The position numbers were made by a program, and so were the translations under genes. A model generated the notes under the pieces. That model ran no database searches and was not told where the DNA came from. It was given only the letters and a program-made list of their open reading frames with translations. A stretch of 37,266 nt of DNA from a virus. The DNA lies in the IMG/VR virus record IMGVR_UViG_3300031687_000046, positions 1 through 37,266 of that record, one strand, 5' to 3'. Below are positions 1-8,215 of the stretch, one piece after another (within the stretch, counting starts at the first letter, position 1; each line of letters opens with the position of its first letter).

Positions 1-575
1 CTATCGTTTAACTCAAGTCGTTCCATAGCAGTTCCAAACATTTGTTGCCAAACTTGGACTTGTTGTGGATTGATACCACCTAAAAAGTTTGCTGCATGAA
101 ACAATGATCCATACAAATAAATTGCTGGGTGAGATTTTAGAATATAATTTGTTGCAACTGATGAAGTTAAAGCTGGGAATTTTTTAAAATAATTCATTAC
201 TGCTGTATAAGTTGCATCTGGTTTTGGAGAAAATCTTAACGTATCTCCTAAAATTGTAAATGAAGATGGTCTGCCAGTAGTTGATGTTCCACTTGTTGCA
301 TCCATTGATGCTGGTGTTGCATAAACCAATGGAGTTTTTGTTTGACCAGCTAAAATATAAAAATCTCTTGCTTGTAAAAAGTCAGTAGGTAAAGCAGCAG
401 TTTCTGCATTAACAGTTATATTTACTTGAGCTATCATTGATCTAACTCTTAATTTAGAATTAAAATCAGCTTCTGCTAATTTAATAAAGTCATCACCTAT
501 TTCAGTTGTTAAATCTGATCTGTTTAACCAGTTAGCAAGTGATGCTTTTAATTCTGTGTATGTAGTTAATGCCAT
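1..575 (-). CDS. Head-to-tail adaptor (tail tube A-like), partial, C-terminus off the window
   Basis: This is the first 191 codons of an adaptor protein whose second, complete copy lies at 36566-37219; the missing part is about 26 residues. The family (gp11/SU10 adaptor-like) forms the ring between portal and tail nozzle in podoviruses. The protein starts MALTTYTELKASLANWLNRS, and a TAATG overlap joins its start to the stop of the upstream gene. Compared with the right-hand copy there are many amino-acid changes, for example a block near residues 48-68 that reads AQVNITVNAE here and DQVSITISAE there. The function call rests on recognising the family and its position next to the tail nozzle gene. 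Confidence 0.85.
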   Translation of the reverse strand, partial: MALTTYTELKASLANWLNRSDLTTEIGDDFIKLAEADFNSKLRVRSMIAQVNITVNAETAALPTDFLQARDFYILAGQTKTPLVYATPASMDATSGTSTTGRPSSFTILGDTLRFSPKPDATYTAVMNYFKKFPALTSSVATNYILKSHPAIYLYGSLFHAANFLGGINPQQVQVWQQMFGTAMERLELND

Positions 576-622
576 TAATATTTACCCTCTGATGTTCTGA
601 AATATCTAAACTCATTACTGTT
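1..622. repeat. Left copy of the 622-bp imperfect terminal redundancy
   Basis: Positions 1-622 align with 36645-37266 over their full length with no gap. I count about 38 substitutions (roughly 94% identity), clustered within 107-500, while 501-622 is identical. Both copies hold the start of the same adaptor gene and the end of the same upstream neighbour, so this is most simply the overlap that closes a circular or terminally redundant contig built from two co-occurring alleles. Confidence 0.9.
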
Positions 623-916
623 TAGTTTTTCTTTTAAAATTTTTTTTTGTGTTTCTTGTGGCAAAGCAAACCAGTTACTTTTGTTTTGATCTTTGTGATA
701 TTCTTTGCACCAAATTTCAAGAACCATAGTTGGAATAGATGCTATTCTTTTTAATCCTTTACCAGGACTATAACCATCATTGTGATTATATAATTCTTTA
801 TTGTTTTTTAAAATAGGTTCAACATCTATTGATCTTTTATGGACAACCCCATCTTTATCATTATCAAAATAAGTTTCTTTAACATTTTTATCTATTTCTT
901 CACTAATTTTTCTCAT
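575..916 (-). CDS. Conserved phage protein, 113 aa, between capsid and adaptor genes
   Basis: A soluble, charged 113-residue protein with no signal peptide or membrane segment. The middle section contains DGYSPGKGLKRIASIP, a pattern I have seen in small proteins located between capsid and adaptor genes of marine podoviruses. A role in head completion or virion assembly is inferred from position only. Its ATG overlaps the stop of the 43-residue gene upstream and its stop overlaps the adaptor start, both as TAATG, so its translation is probably coupled on both sides. Its last 15 codons reappear at the right end of the window. Confidence 0.8.
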   Translation of the reverse strand: MRKISEEIDKNVKETYFDNDKDGVVHKRSIDVEPILKNNKELYNHNDGYSPGKGLKRIASIPTMVLEIWCKEYHKDQNKSNWFALPQETQKKILKEKLNSNEFRYFRTSEGKY

Positions 917-1047
917 TAACGACCTTGACCTTTATATCTAGTAAGTTTCATATTTCTTTTTTCTGACTTGTTAAGATTTTTTTTGTGCTTACCTAATTTA
1001 GGTGGCTTATCTCTTGGTGTATAAGAACTAAAATTTTGCTTCGCCAC
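916..1047 (-). CDS. Small basic protein, 43 aa, GTG start
   Basis: A short, very basic ORF. It starts at GTG 1047, which overlaps the TAG stop of the preceding gene as TAGTG, and ends in TAA that overlaps the next ATG as TAATG. The product begins VAKQNFSSYTPRDKPPK and is rich in Lys, Arg and Asn. The fit of both ends to the local coupling pattern is the main support that it is real. Its function is unknown; a nucleic-acid-binding or packaged virion peptide is possible but unproven. Confidence 0.65.
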   Translation of the reverse strand: MAKQNFSSYTPRDKPPKLGKHKKNLNKSEKRNMKLTRYKGQGR

Positions 1048-1559
1048 TAGCCTGTCATTTCAGTAATAAATAAAAAACCATTTTCTGTTGATCTTATTAC
1101 TGATACTTTAGTATTTGGAGAAACTTTAAAAATTTCAAATTCTTCTGCTGATACAAACATATCACTAACTGTTGCTGGAGTTGCTGCTGTGTCAGAAAAA
1201 GTTAAAACAACATTATTACTAACACTTACATTTCCACTTAAAACTATTACTGTTGCACTTGTAATACTTGCAACTGTTATAAGAGAAGATATTCCAGTTC
1301 CTGTAACTACTTGACCAACTGTGATTGGAGCTAAACCAGGTACAACTGTATCAATAGTAATTGTTGCAGCACCACTTACTGCACCATTCATTGTTGCCAC
1401 ACCTTGAGCTGTACTTGTGCCAAATTTTACATGACAATCTGTACTAGCTATTAATCTTAAATATTGACATTGACTACCAACTGCACTTGAAGATGCTGCT
1501 GTTGCTGATGTTGCAATTTTTTGCGTTACACCTGGTCTTAAACCATAATTATATGACAT
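1047..1559 (-). CDS. Small virion protein with an inserted beta-rich module, 170 aa
   Basis: The outer parts (about residues 1-52 and 122-170) resemble a class of short phage head proteins: an N-terminal segment with LRLIASTDCHVKFG and an ending ENGFLFITEMTG. Between them, residues about 52-122 are a Val/Thr/Ser/Gly-rich stretch (VGQVVTGTGIS, VIVLSGNVSVSNNVVLTF) of the kind found as surface modules in marine phage structural proteins. I infer a head decoration or fibre-like role. It is coupled to both neighbours by stop/start overlap. No enzymatic motif is visible. Confidence 0.75.
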   Translation of the reverse strand: MSYNYGLRPGVTQKIATSATAASSSAVGSQCQYLRLIASTDCHVKFGTSTAQGVATMNGAVSGAATITIDTVVPGLAPITVGQVVTGTGISSLITVASITSATVIVLSGNVSVSNNVVLTFSDTAATPATVSDMFVSAEEFEIFKVSPNTKVSVIRSTENGFLFITEMTG

Positions 1560-1660
1560 TAATATTTACCTTTCATTTTTTTAGATTTTGATTTTTTCTT
1601 TTTACCTTTTTTTGGTGGTCTACCTTTTTTAGAACCATACGTCCCTTTACCCATTGGCAT
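1559..1660 (-). CDS. Tiny Lys-rich protein, 33 aa
   Basis: The ORF encodes MPMGKGTYGSKKGRPPKKG followed by an almost pure Lys/Ser tail. The upstream AAAGGAA sits about 8 nt before the ATG at 1660, and the TAA stop overlaps the next ATG. Such Lys-rich peptides with a GRPPKK stretch (AT-hook-like) occur in the head clusters of marine phages. DNA binding inside the capsid is a plausible guess from composition only. Confidence 0.7.
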   Translation of the reverse strand: MPMGKGTYGSKKGRPPKKGKKKKSKSKKMKGKY

Positions 1661-1690
1661 AATTTATTTCCTTTATTTATTTGATTAGTA

Positions 1691-1727
1691 TTTGTGGGGA
1701 AGTATCGCTAGACAAGATCCCCACAAA
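1691..1727 (-). terminator. Stem-loop after the 113-aa virion gene
   Basis: A perfect 10-bp stem, TTTGTGGGGA with TCCCCACAAA, around a 17-nt loop, 8 nt past the stop codon at 1736. There is no strong T tract on either side, so it may be a weak terminator, an attenuator or a 3'-end stabiliser. Its arm shares GTGGGGA with the stem-loop at 2151-2176. Confidence 0.55.
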
Positions 1728-1735
1728 ATTTGTAA

Positions 1736-2077
1736 TTATCTTCTAATAATAAGAGTTACAGCCATAGCTGATGTATTTGTTGATCCACCATTAGTGATAA
1801 GTTCAACAGCACCATCTTCTTCAACTCTATTAGCACCAGTTGGAGCAACAGTTTTAACTCTGTTAGCTGATCCAGATGCTGTATGACTAATTGCACTACC
1901 AGCAATTGCTGTTCCACCTATTTCAAAAGTGATAGCTGCTGTTCCTGTAGTTACAACTGCATTGTGTGTAATAATTTTAATTATTCTTCCACCATCAGGT
2001 ATAGCAACAAAAGTTGATGATGCTGCTGATACGTTTGGTATTACACCAGTTATAAAATAATCGTTTAGTGTTCTCAT
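1736..2077 (-). CDS. Small beta-rich virion protein, 113 aa
   Basis: A hydrophobic, Thr/Ala/Gly-rich protein without Cys or a membrane helix, immediately downstream of the capsid gene and enclosed by two stem-loops (1691-1727 and 2151-2176). It begins MRTLNDYFITGVIPNVSAAS and ends in IIRR. AAGGAAAATACT precedes the start and gives a usable ribosome-binding site. Position and beta-rich composition suggest a capsid decoration protein; I see no diagnostic motif. Confidence 0.75.
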   Translation of the reverse strand: MRTLNDYFITGVIPNVSAASSTFVAIPDGGRIIKIITHNAVVTTGTAAITFEIGGTAIAGSAISHTASGSANRVKTVAPTGANRVEEDGAVELITNGGSTNTSAMAVTLIIRR

Positions 2078-2150
2078 AGTATTTTCCTTTTTTTGTATTG
2101 CTTCGTTCCGATATTAAATCTTCAAAGAAAACAAAATTGTTAATTAAATA

Positions 2151-2176
2151 ATAGTGGGGAGATTAATCCCCACTAT
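2151..2176 (-). terminator. Stem-loop directly after the capsid gene
   Basis: A perfect 10-bp stem, ATAGTGGGGA with TCCCCACTAT, closed by GATTAA, 11 nt past the capsid stop codon. On the minus strand it is followed by an AT-rich run (TATTTAATTAAC) and not by a clean T tract. A partial terminator or mRNA 3'-end stabiliser that gives capsid mRNA its own stoichiometry is likely. Confidence 0.6.
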
Positions 2177-2187
2177 AAATGTTTTGA

Positions 2188-3393
2188 TTAAGCTGCTGTG
2201 CAATCAAATACAGCACCATTTGCTGCTTCATTTTTTGAAACAAGTGTGTATTCAGCTATCATAGCTTTTTTCTGAGCATCACCAGTTACTGCAAGATCCA
2301 TAAGTTTGAAATCTCTTAGGTAAGCAACTGCCCACATATCAGGCTCTAGTACAAAAACATCTCTATTTCTTGAGAACCTATTTGGAACAACAGTCATTGA
2401 TCCAAAGTCTGATTCATAAATGTCAATTGCATTAACAAGTTTCTTGTCGTCAGCCTGAGTCATTTTAGTACTGCCACCAGTAAATCCTGATAGTTTTTGT
2501 TTATTAAAAGAACCCAACATAATCATTGATGGATCTCCACCTGATTCCCAAGTTTTCTTAACTGTTTCTTTAAGTAAAGCTTCAGTAAATACTCTTTGAG
2601 TACCATTAGCTCTTAGTATTCCTGGAGTATCAACTAATCCACCACCTGGATTAAATTGTCCATTAGCACCGACAGCAACTGCATTAGTTTGAATCCAAGA
2701 AGCTAAACCAGAAGAAGTTCTTGCAGTTCCAGCAGCACCAACATTAAATGATTGGTTAGCTGTTAGAACAACTTCCATATCTCTTTTAAGTTCTTTTGAA
2801 CTTTTTGAGATTTGGTAAGCTAGTTCGTTATTTCTACCAGCACTATTTACAGTGTCCTGAGTACCAGAAACAATAACAGATTTTCTTGAAATCTGAGTTT
2901 GGTTACTGATTCTTTTAGTAGGATTAACTGCTAAAAAAGCAACTTCATCACCCTCTATTTGTGCATTAGCTGCAGCAGTTGCAAGAGCATCTGTTTGCCA
3001 GTCATGTGATGTTCCAGTAGCTTTTTCTTTACCAATTGCACTCATAAATGGAGTATCTGTTGGTGAGATGTTCAATTGTGTTATCGTAATTTTTTTAATT
3101 ATTACTTCTGCATATTACTATGCAGTTCAGACTATATCATCCTTTTCAGGATCGGCACTCTTGGAAGTATTATTGTTATCCTCAACTTCTAGTCGTTGCA
3201 CTTTCTATATACCTTTTAAATTATATAGCTTAGCTCAGGATTGTCCCATAAGGAGTTCCCCTGAATTCACCGATTTTTTCCATTACAGCTTTTTAAGACC
3301 ATAAGGCTACTAACATTAATAGATTATATCGCTTAGGTCTTCTCTGTTCCCTTTTGCTTGAAAAGTTTGGAACGTATTTGTTACGATTGCCAT
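2188..3393 (-). CDS. Major capsid protein, split gene (exons 3393-3319 and 3072-2188)
   Basis: Exon 1 (25 codons, ATG at 3393 behind AAGGA) starts MAIVTNTFQTFQAKG and ends LSDIIY. Exon 2 continues in phase with NISPTDTPFMSAIG and 294 residues in total. Joined, they give a 319-residue HK97-fold capsid protein of the SU10/DUF5309-like group, in which the DIIYNISPTDTPF junction is normally continuous. The interrupting 246 nt are a group I intron. Without splicing, translation stops at the first intron codon (TAA). A TTG at 3075 could start a truncated product from exon 2, but that would lose the conserved N-terminus. The gene lies between scaffold and decoration-like genes, as usual. Confidence 0.93.
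3073..3318 (-). ncRNA. Group I self-splicing intron, 246 nt, no ORF
   Basis: Pairings visible on the minus strand: P1, exon CUAU plus intron UA with UAGUAG (3312-3307), placing a U.G wobble exactly at the 5' splice site 3319/3318; P10, intron AUGUU (3316-3312) with exon AACAU; P3, AUCGGU (3274-3269) with GCCGAU (3156-3151); P4, UCAGG (3264-3260) with CCUGA (3239-3235); P7, GACUA (3194-3190) with UAGUC (3134-3130); P7.1, GAAGU with ACUUC; P8, capped by GAAA; P9, CUGCAUA-GUAA-UAUGCAG. The last intron base is G (3073). The extra helix between P7 and P3 fits subgroup IA, common in phages. There is no room for a homing endonuclease ORF. Confidence 0.95.
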
Positions 3394-3417
3394 GTTTATT
3401 TTTCCTTATTGTTGAGG

Positions 3418-4449
3418 TTATTTGTTAGTTATCATGTCTAAGAAAACATCTTGAGCATCTTTAATATGCCCAGTTTTTCTTAAACGACTAAACTTATCCC
3501 TACTAGCTTTTGATCTGACATCACTCTTGTCTTGTTTAATCCCTGACGAAAACATTCTGCTTGGCTTAGAAATCTTTTTAGCAAGATTTGGTTTTGCTTT
3601 TTGTAAATTTCCAAACTTCATAGCATCATTCACCAACATTAAAATACGATGGTCATATACTTGAGCTATTTCTGAGTCGTTAAACCCATATTTAGCTAAA
3701 TGACTTCTCATATTGCTTTTTAAATTTGATGCTTTACCTGGATCTGCAAAATCAGGAATATTATTCACTAATTTCGTTTTTTCAGTTTGTAAATATCCAT
3801 CAAATTGTATTTTTTGCTCAGACTGAGTTTTTTGAATAGATGAATTAAGCATTTCTTGCTTTCTTCTTAATCTATGTTCAATCTTAGCAGCTTGTGCTGG
3901 ATCTTCTTCGTAAAGAGCTTCTAAATCAGCAGAGTTTATCTCTGTATTAAGCTCTTGTTGGGCATTAGACAAAATTTGATTCATCTCAGTAAGCTTTTGA
4001 GAATAGTCTTGTCTTTGCTTTTCAGACTGAGAGTGAAAGTTCTTTCTATCATTAGAAAGTTCCTCCGTCTTTTGTCTGTAATCTGCATCTTTTTGATAGC
4101 CATTTCTCAACTCATCAAGGGTAACCTCTAATTCTTGACCAGCAACTTTTACCTTGTAGGTGGAATTTTCTAGTTTCTCTTGAGTATCAATTTGTTCTTC
4201 ATCTTGAGATACATCTTCGGAAGTTTCATCTTGCGATTCTTCTTCCGTTATTTCCTGTTCCTGAGATTGATCGGTTTCCGATTCCTCATTTGTTGGTTCA
4301 GGAGAATTTTGTTGAATTTCTTCCTTTGGAGCTTCTTGTTGTCCAATAGTTTTTTCTTCTTGTGGGTTTAATAAACCATTTACAGCTTCTTGAGCTATTT
4401 GCAAATCAGTTTCAGATCCTTTTAATGGATTGCCTTGATTGTCTGACAT
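3418..4449 (-). CDS. Scaffolding protein, 343 aa
   Basis: The first ~95 residues are extremely acidic (Glu/Gln/Asp/Ser-rich). A short folded segment follows around residues 95-115 (YKVKVAGQELEVTLDELRNG), then a long helical, coiled-coil region and a basic C-terminus. This is the typical pattern of podovirus scaffolds, which line the inside of the procapsid and leave before DNA fills it. It sits between portal and capsid genes, which fits. A small hairpin (CCTC-ACAA-GAGG on the minus strand, 4472-4483) precedes the start, and AAGGAAAC lies just before the ATG. Confidence 0.88.
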   Translation of the reverse strand: MSDNQGNPLKGSETDLQIAQEAVNGLLNPQEEKTIGQQEAPKEEIQQNSPEPTNEESETDQSQEQEITEEESQDETSEDVSQDEEQIDTQEKLENSTYKVKVAGQELEVTLDELRNGYQKDADYRQKTEELSNDRKNFHSQSEKQRQDYSQKLTEMNQILSNAQQELNTEINSADLEALYEEDPAQAAKIEHRLRRKQEMLNSSIQKTQSEQKIQFDGYLQTEKTKLVNNIPDFADPGKASNLKSNMRSHLAKYGFNDSEIAQVYDHRILMLVNDAMKFGNLQKAKPNLAKKISKPSRMFSSGIKQDKSDVRSKASRDKFSRLRKTGHIKDAQDVFLDMITNK

Positions 4450-4506
4450 ATGTTTCCTTGTAAGTTAAGTTCCTCTTGTGAGGTTGACTTATCCTAACCT
4501 TAGTGG

Positions 4507-4800
4507 CTAGAATTTTTGGTTTTCAATCTGGTTTCTATAATCTTCCAATTGTTTAGAAGCTAATTTTCCAGTATCTAAAATTTCTTGTAAGTTTTGTTCA
4601 ACTTTACCAACAATGTTATAAGCTAACCAAAGTTTTTCTCTGGTTTCATTTTCATTAACACCAGTATTTAATAAACTTGTGCAATATAAATTTTTTAACT
4701 TATCAAAAGAATCTTTTAGTAAAGGATCTTCTAATAATGTACTAGCCTTGTTTGATTGGCTTACTTCCTGTTGGAGCTTCGCTTGTTCCTGGTTGTCCAT
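4507..4800 (-). CDS. Small conserved protein downstream of portal, 97 aa
   Basis: A mostly helical protein whose centre (LLEDPLLKDSFDKLKNLY) resembles short phage proteins usually found next to the portal gene. The function of that group is unknown to me. It overlaps the 3' end of the portal gene by 59 nt in another frame, with its ATG at 4800, so its translation is probably linked to portal synthesis. No Cys cluster, signal peptide or membrane helix is present. Confidence 0.75.
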   Translation of the reverse strand: MDNQEQAKLQQEVSQSNKASTLLEDPLLKDSFDKLKNLYCTSLLNTGVNENETREKLWLAYNIVGKVEQNLQEILDTGKLASKQLEDYRNQIENQKF

Positions 4801-6931
4801 TTAATGACTCAATTTGTTTTTGTAAGTTTTGTTGTGATTCTTGTGCATTTCTAAAGTCTTGTGTGCTTTCGGCTACTAACATTTTATTAAGATCGGCTTC
4901 TGCTTTAATTTGTGCAGAATCTATTTGAGCATTATATTTAAGCTCAAGTTCTTTCATTTTAATTTCATTCTCTAATAGCATTTTAGCATTACTGCCTTTG
5001 ATTGCTTTTAACTCTAATTCTAAACTAGCTAATTTACGTTTTTCTTCACTTGCTATTCTAGCGAACTCTATTTTCTCAATAGGAGTTGGAGCTGGTGGTT
5101 GTTTAGGTTGAACCATTGATTTACCTTGATCTGGATTAACAAAGTAATTCTCAACATTTTTAAGACCAGCATTTTCAATAATTTTTGCCAAACTATTATA
5201 AATATTTTTAAGACTAACCATTGGGTATTCTTGACCACCCTGTAATTGAAATGCCTGGAGCTGTCTTTCTAGGATATTGTTTAACATACCTATTTGTTGC
5301 TCAGAACTTCCAGTACCTAAACCAACAGTAATAGAAATATTATATCTATTTCTCCATTCAGTAGGTTTAACTGGAATAAATTGATTGTTTAATTCAACTA
5401 CTCTTTCTTTGTCTTGATACTTACAAGTAAGTTCAAAAATTCTTTTAAATAAATCTTTAACACCAGTTTCAGCAAATACTCTAGCTATCAGTTCCATTCT
5501 CATTTGAGATTGGCTCATCAAAGCATTAACACCAGTTGCAGTCTTATTTAAAGCATCTGCATCCATACCTTGATTGTATCTTGTAACACCAGTTCTAGAT
5601 TCTCTAACTGTATCTAAATATTCTAATAATGGAAAAGCCTGTTGCGAAATAGTTTGATTTTGCATTGGCATCATAACTTGACTTGGTGGCTGCTTAGTTC
5701 TTACAACTCCACCTGGTCTTGAAGTTAATAGGTCATCTAAGTTGACCATACCATCCATTATAGCAACTCTATTATTATTTGTTAAATACATATTATCTAA
5801 CAACTGACGCATAACAGTTGATTTAACTAACTGCACATCTTCTACTAATTCTGAAACTGATCTACCATAAAATCTGTGTGGCATTGGGATCGGAGTTAAA
5901 CTGCAAAACGGAATAAAATCGCATGGCATATTTTCTAAAATAACATAGCCAGTTCCAGCACAAATTACTTTTCTAAGTTCAGCAACACCATCGCCATCCA
6001 TATCAACTTTAACATAACATTCATAAACTTCAATTTCAGCCGTACTATCATCTGGACTATCATCAGTCGGTGAATCGTCAATAGTTGAGTTTCTTATTAA
6101 ACTTTCATCATTAAATAAATTATTATTTGAAGTTGGTAAATCATTAACAATATCTTCGTCAAAACCCATCTCAATTAAATCGGATCTAGTTTTCATAACT
6201 CTGTGAGCTACAAAATTTGCTTCTTCAATAGTCTTTGCTGATTTTTGAATTAAAAATTCTTCTGGTGGTATATTTTCTATTTTAACTTTACCAGCCGATT
6301 TAGTTCTTTTAATAATACAATTATGCAACATTGGAGTTGGAACTTCTTCAACCTCTTGTCCATTAAGTGCTGCTTCTTGTTTAAATTGATCTAATCTAGT
6401 TAAAGCATATTCATCAACAAATGATTCCTCTGATATAACTTCAATATCACTATCAAGCATTAATAAATCGTATTCGTAATCACTTAAATTTTCGTATGTT
6501 TCTTGTTCAACTTTTTTGGCATCATCCCAATAGACTTTGACAATTCCATTCTTTTCTAAAAGAGCATCTTTGAACCAGGTATATAAAATTGAGAAACCAT
6601 TATTATCTTTGTTAAAAATATAGTTAATATAGTTAGTTACTTGATCGGCTAACTCTACATCCTCTGCTTTAACAGGATCACATCTAACTACTTGGTCAGA
6701 TGAAGTAAAAACTCTTAAAAGGTTTGGCAAGATAGTTTCAATAGTGTCTGAAACATCTGTACTAACCACCTGGCTACGACCATCAACTTCTGTGCCTAGT
6801 TTTTCGCCCATATAATACTCAAGCGATTTTTTTCTAGACTCTGATAAAGCTCCACCCATAAACCCCATAGAGTTATTTATCTCTGATGAAATTATGCTTT
6901 TAATTTCTAATTCTGATACTTTTTTTGCCAT
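4742..6931 (-). CDS. Portal protein (P22-type size), 729 aa
   Basis: Length and architecture match podovirus portals of the P22/SU10 kind: an N-terminal alpha/beta part (residues 1-190), a central section with the PCDFIPFCSLTPIPMPHRFYG-like stretch and the TRYNQGMDADALNKTATGVN segment typical of these portals, and a C-terminal helical, Gln/Lys-rich tail from about residue 610. The portal is the dodecameric vertex through which the terminase pumps DNA. It starts 6 nt after the large terminase stop, and its end overlaps the next small gene. Confidence 0.92.
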   Translation of the reverse strand: MAKKVSELEIKSIISSEINNSMGFMGGALSESRKKSLEYYMGEKLGTEVDGRSQVVSTDVSDTIETILPNLLRVFTSSDQVVRCDPVKAEDVELADQVTNYINYIFNKDNNGFSILYTWFKDALLEKNGIVKVYWDDAKKVEQETYENLSDYEYDLLMLDSDIEVISEESFVDEYALTRLDQFKQEAALNGQEVEEVPTPMLHNCIIKRTKSAGKVKIENIPPEEFLIQKSAKTIEEANFVAHRVMKTRSDLIEMGFDEDIVNDLPTSNNNLFNDESLIRNSTIDDSPTDDSPDDSTAEIEVYECYVKVDMDGDGVAELRKVICAGTGYVILENMPCDFIPFCSLTPIPMPHRFYGRSVSELVEDVQLVKSTVMRQLLDNMYLTNNNRVAIMDGMVNLDDLLTSRPGGVVRTKQPPSQVMMPMQNQTISQQAFPLLEYLDTVRESRTGVTRYNQGMDADALNKTATGVNALMSQSQMRMELIARVFAETGVKDLFKRIFELTCKYQDKERVVELNNQFIPVKPTEWRNRYNISITVGLGTGSSEQQIGMLNNILERQLQAFQLQGGQEYPMVSLKNIYNSLAKIIENAGLKNVENYFVNPDQGKSMVQPKQPPAPTPIEKIEFARIASEEKRKLASLELELKAIKGSNAKMLLENEIKMKELELKYNAQIDSAQIKAEADLNKMLVAESTQDFRNAQESQQNLQKQIESLNGQPGTSEAPTGSKPIKQG

Positions 6932-6937
6932 AACTTT

Positions 6938-8206
6938 TTAAACTATATAATTTGTATTTATTTCAAATCCTTTTTTCCAATTTGAAAGCTCTATTCCTTG
7001 CCCAGCTATGCCAGTACGAAATGAATCTGCTGCATGACTTGCGTAGGAGTGGCTGGGTTTAGATTTAAAAACTTGTGCCTTGTCATCCCATTTTTTTTGG
7101 TAGGCTTTTAAATACTCAATGCCTGTTGCACACTTGTCTTTGTCAAACCAGCAATTTATTAAATTTCTTCTGACAGCTTCTATGCCATCTTCAATACTAA
7201 GCTTGGGTGCTACTTCACCAACTATCCCAAGATCCAATAAAGCTTCTAATCTTGTTTTAGCATAATTGCCAAGCTCCCTGACTTTTACATCATGTGGAAA
7301 TATGTGAGTGCTATATTCAAAGCCTTTATTTTTTAAAACGTCAGCATAGTGATCTAAACCATGTGAGGTGTTTTCGTAATAATCAATTAATCTTATTTCT
7401 TTTTTGTATCGTTGCACAAACCATATTGCAGTCTGGTCATTTATTCCAAGATCCCACCAAGTTTCTACATCTATATCTTCGTCATATAGATTAGACACCA
7501 TTCTTTTTTCTCTTACTAAATCTTCTATTATAGTTCCATAATATGATCCTGTTATTGCAGCTTGAAATGAACATTCAAATTCTTGCTCATATAAATCTTT
7601 GGACATTACATCTTTAGCAGCCTGTAATTCCTCATCGTCTAAAATCTGTGTTTCACTTGCCTTGTAAGTACAAGCATACCATTTAGGATTTTTTTTAGCC
7701 TGTTCGTAAAGCTGATAAAAATTGTTTCTTCCTTTTGGTGTCCCAATAAAAATGCACCAACCTTTTCGGTCTGCCAGAGCTGGTCTTATGACTTCTGGAA
7801 ATATAGTTGGTTTAATAGATTGTGTTTCATCGAATACACAACCATCTAAACTTATTCCTCTAATTGCTTGATCATTTTCTGCCCCAAGAATTGTTATCCT
7901 TGCACCATTTGCCAAATCACATCTAAGCTCAGATTCATTAAATTTTGTGCCAGGTATCTTTCCAGCGAACTGCTTTATGTAATCCCAAGCTGTCGCCTTT
8001 CCTTGTAGCCTGTAGGGCGATATAAAGGCATATCTAGGGTTAAGGTACTTGTTAGTTAAAGCTGCTCTTAACATATGGTTTATAGCCATGACTGTTTTTC
8101 CAGCTCTCCTATGGAGAACAATCACACTAAACCTATGTTTATCTATTTGACCATGTAGTATCTTTTGTAAAGCTCTAGGCTTGTAAGGTATAACTATATT
8201 GGGCAT
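6938..8206 (-). CDS. terL: Terminase large subunit, 422 aa
   Basis: This is the packaging motor ATPase and nuclease. A Walker A variant HRRAGKT spans residues 32-38, Walker B with the catalytic acid is CVFDE (D126, E127), and the coupling motif is FIGTPKGR (153-160). The RNase H-like nuclease domain begins at WWDLGIND (D252) and includes D394 in ASHAADSFR. All expected motors and nuclease motifs are intact. The gene lies directly upstream of portal. No Shine-Dalgarno is obvious before the ATG, which suggests coupling to the 62-residue gene ahead of it. Confidence 0.95.
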   Translation of the reverse strand: MPNIVIPYKPRALQKILHGQIDKHRFSVIVLHRRAGKTVMAINHMLRAALTNKYLNPRYAFISPYRLQGKATAWDYIKQFAGKIPGTKFNESELRCDLANGARITILGAENDQAIRGISLDGCVFDETQSIKPTIFPEVIRPALADRKGWCIFIGTPKGRNNFYQLYEQAKKNPKWYACTYKASETQILDDEELQAAKDVMSKDLYEQEFECSFQAAITGSYYGTIIEDLVREKRMVSNLYDEDIDVETWWDLGINDQTAIWFVQRYKKEIRLIDYYENTSHGLDHYADVLKNKGFEYSTHIFPHDVKVRELGNYAKTRLEALLDLGIVGEVAPKLSIEDGIEAVRRNLINCWFDKDKCATGIEYLKAYQKKWDDKAQVFKSKPSHSYASHAADSFRTGIAGQGIELSNWKKGFEINTNYIV

Positions 8207-8215
8207 TTTTTAAAA

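Noticed and set aside
2188-3075. Capsid protein read as a 295-residue gene starting at TTG 3075
   Set aside because: It would lack the conserved N-terminal segment that exists as exon 1 at 3393-3319; the intron explains the break.
3068-3304. Plus-strand 78-codon open frame opposite the capsid gene interruption
   Set aside because: It lies within the group I intron on the opposite strand, and its sequence is explained by the ribozyme helices.
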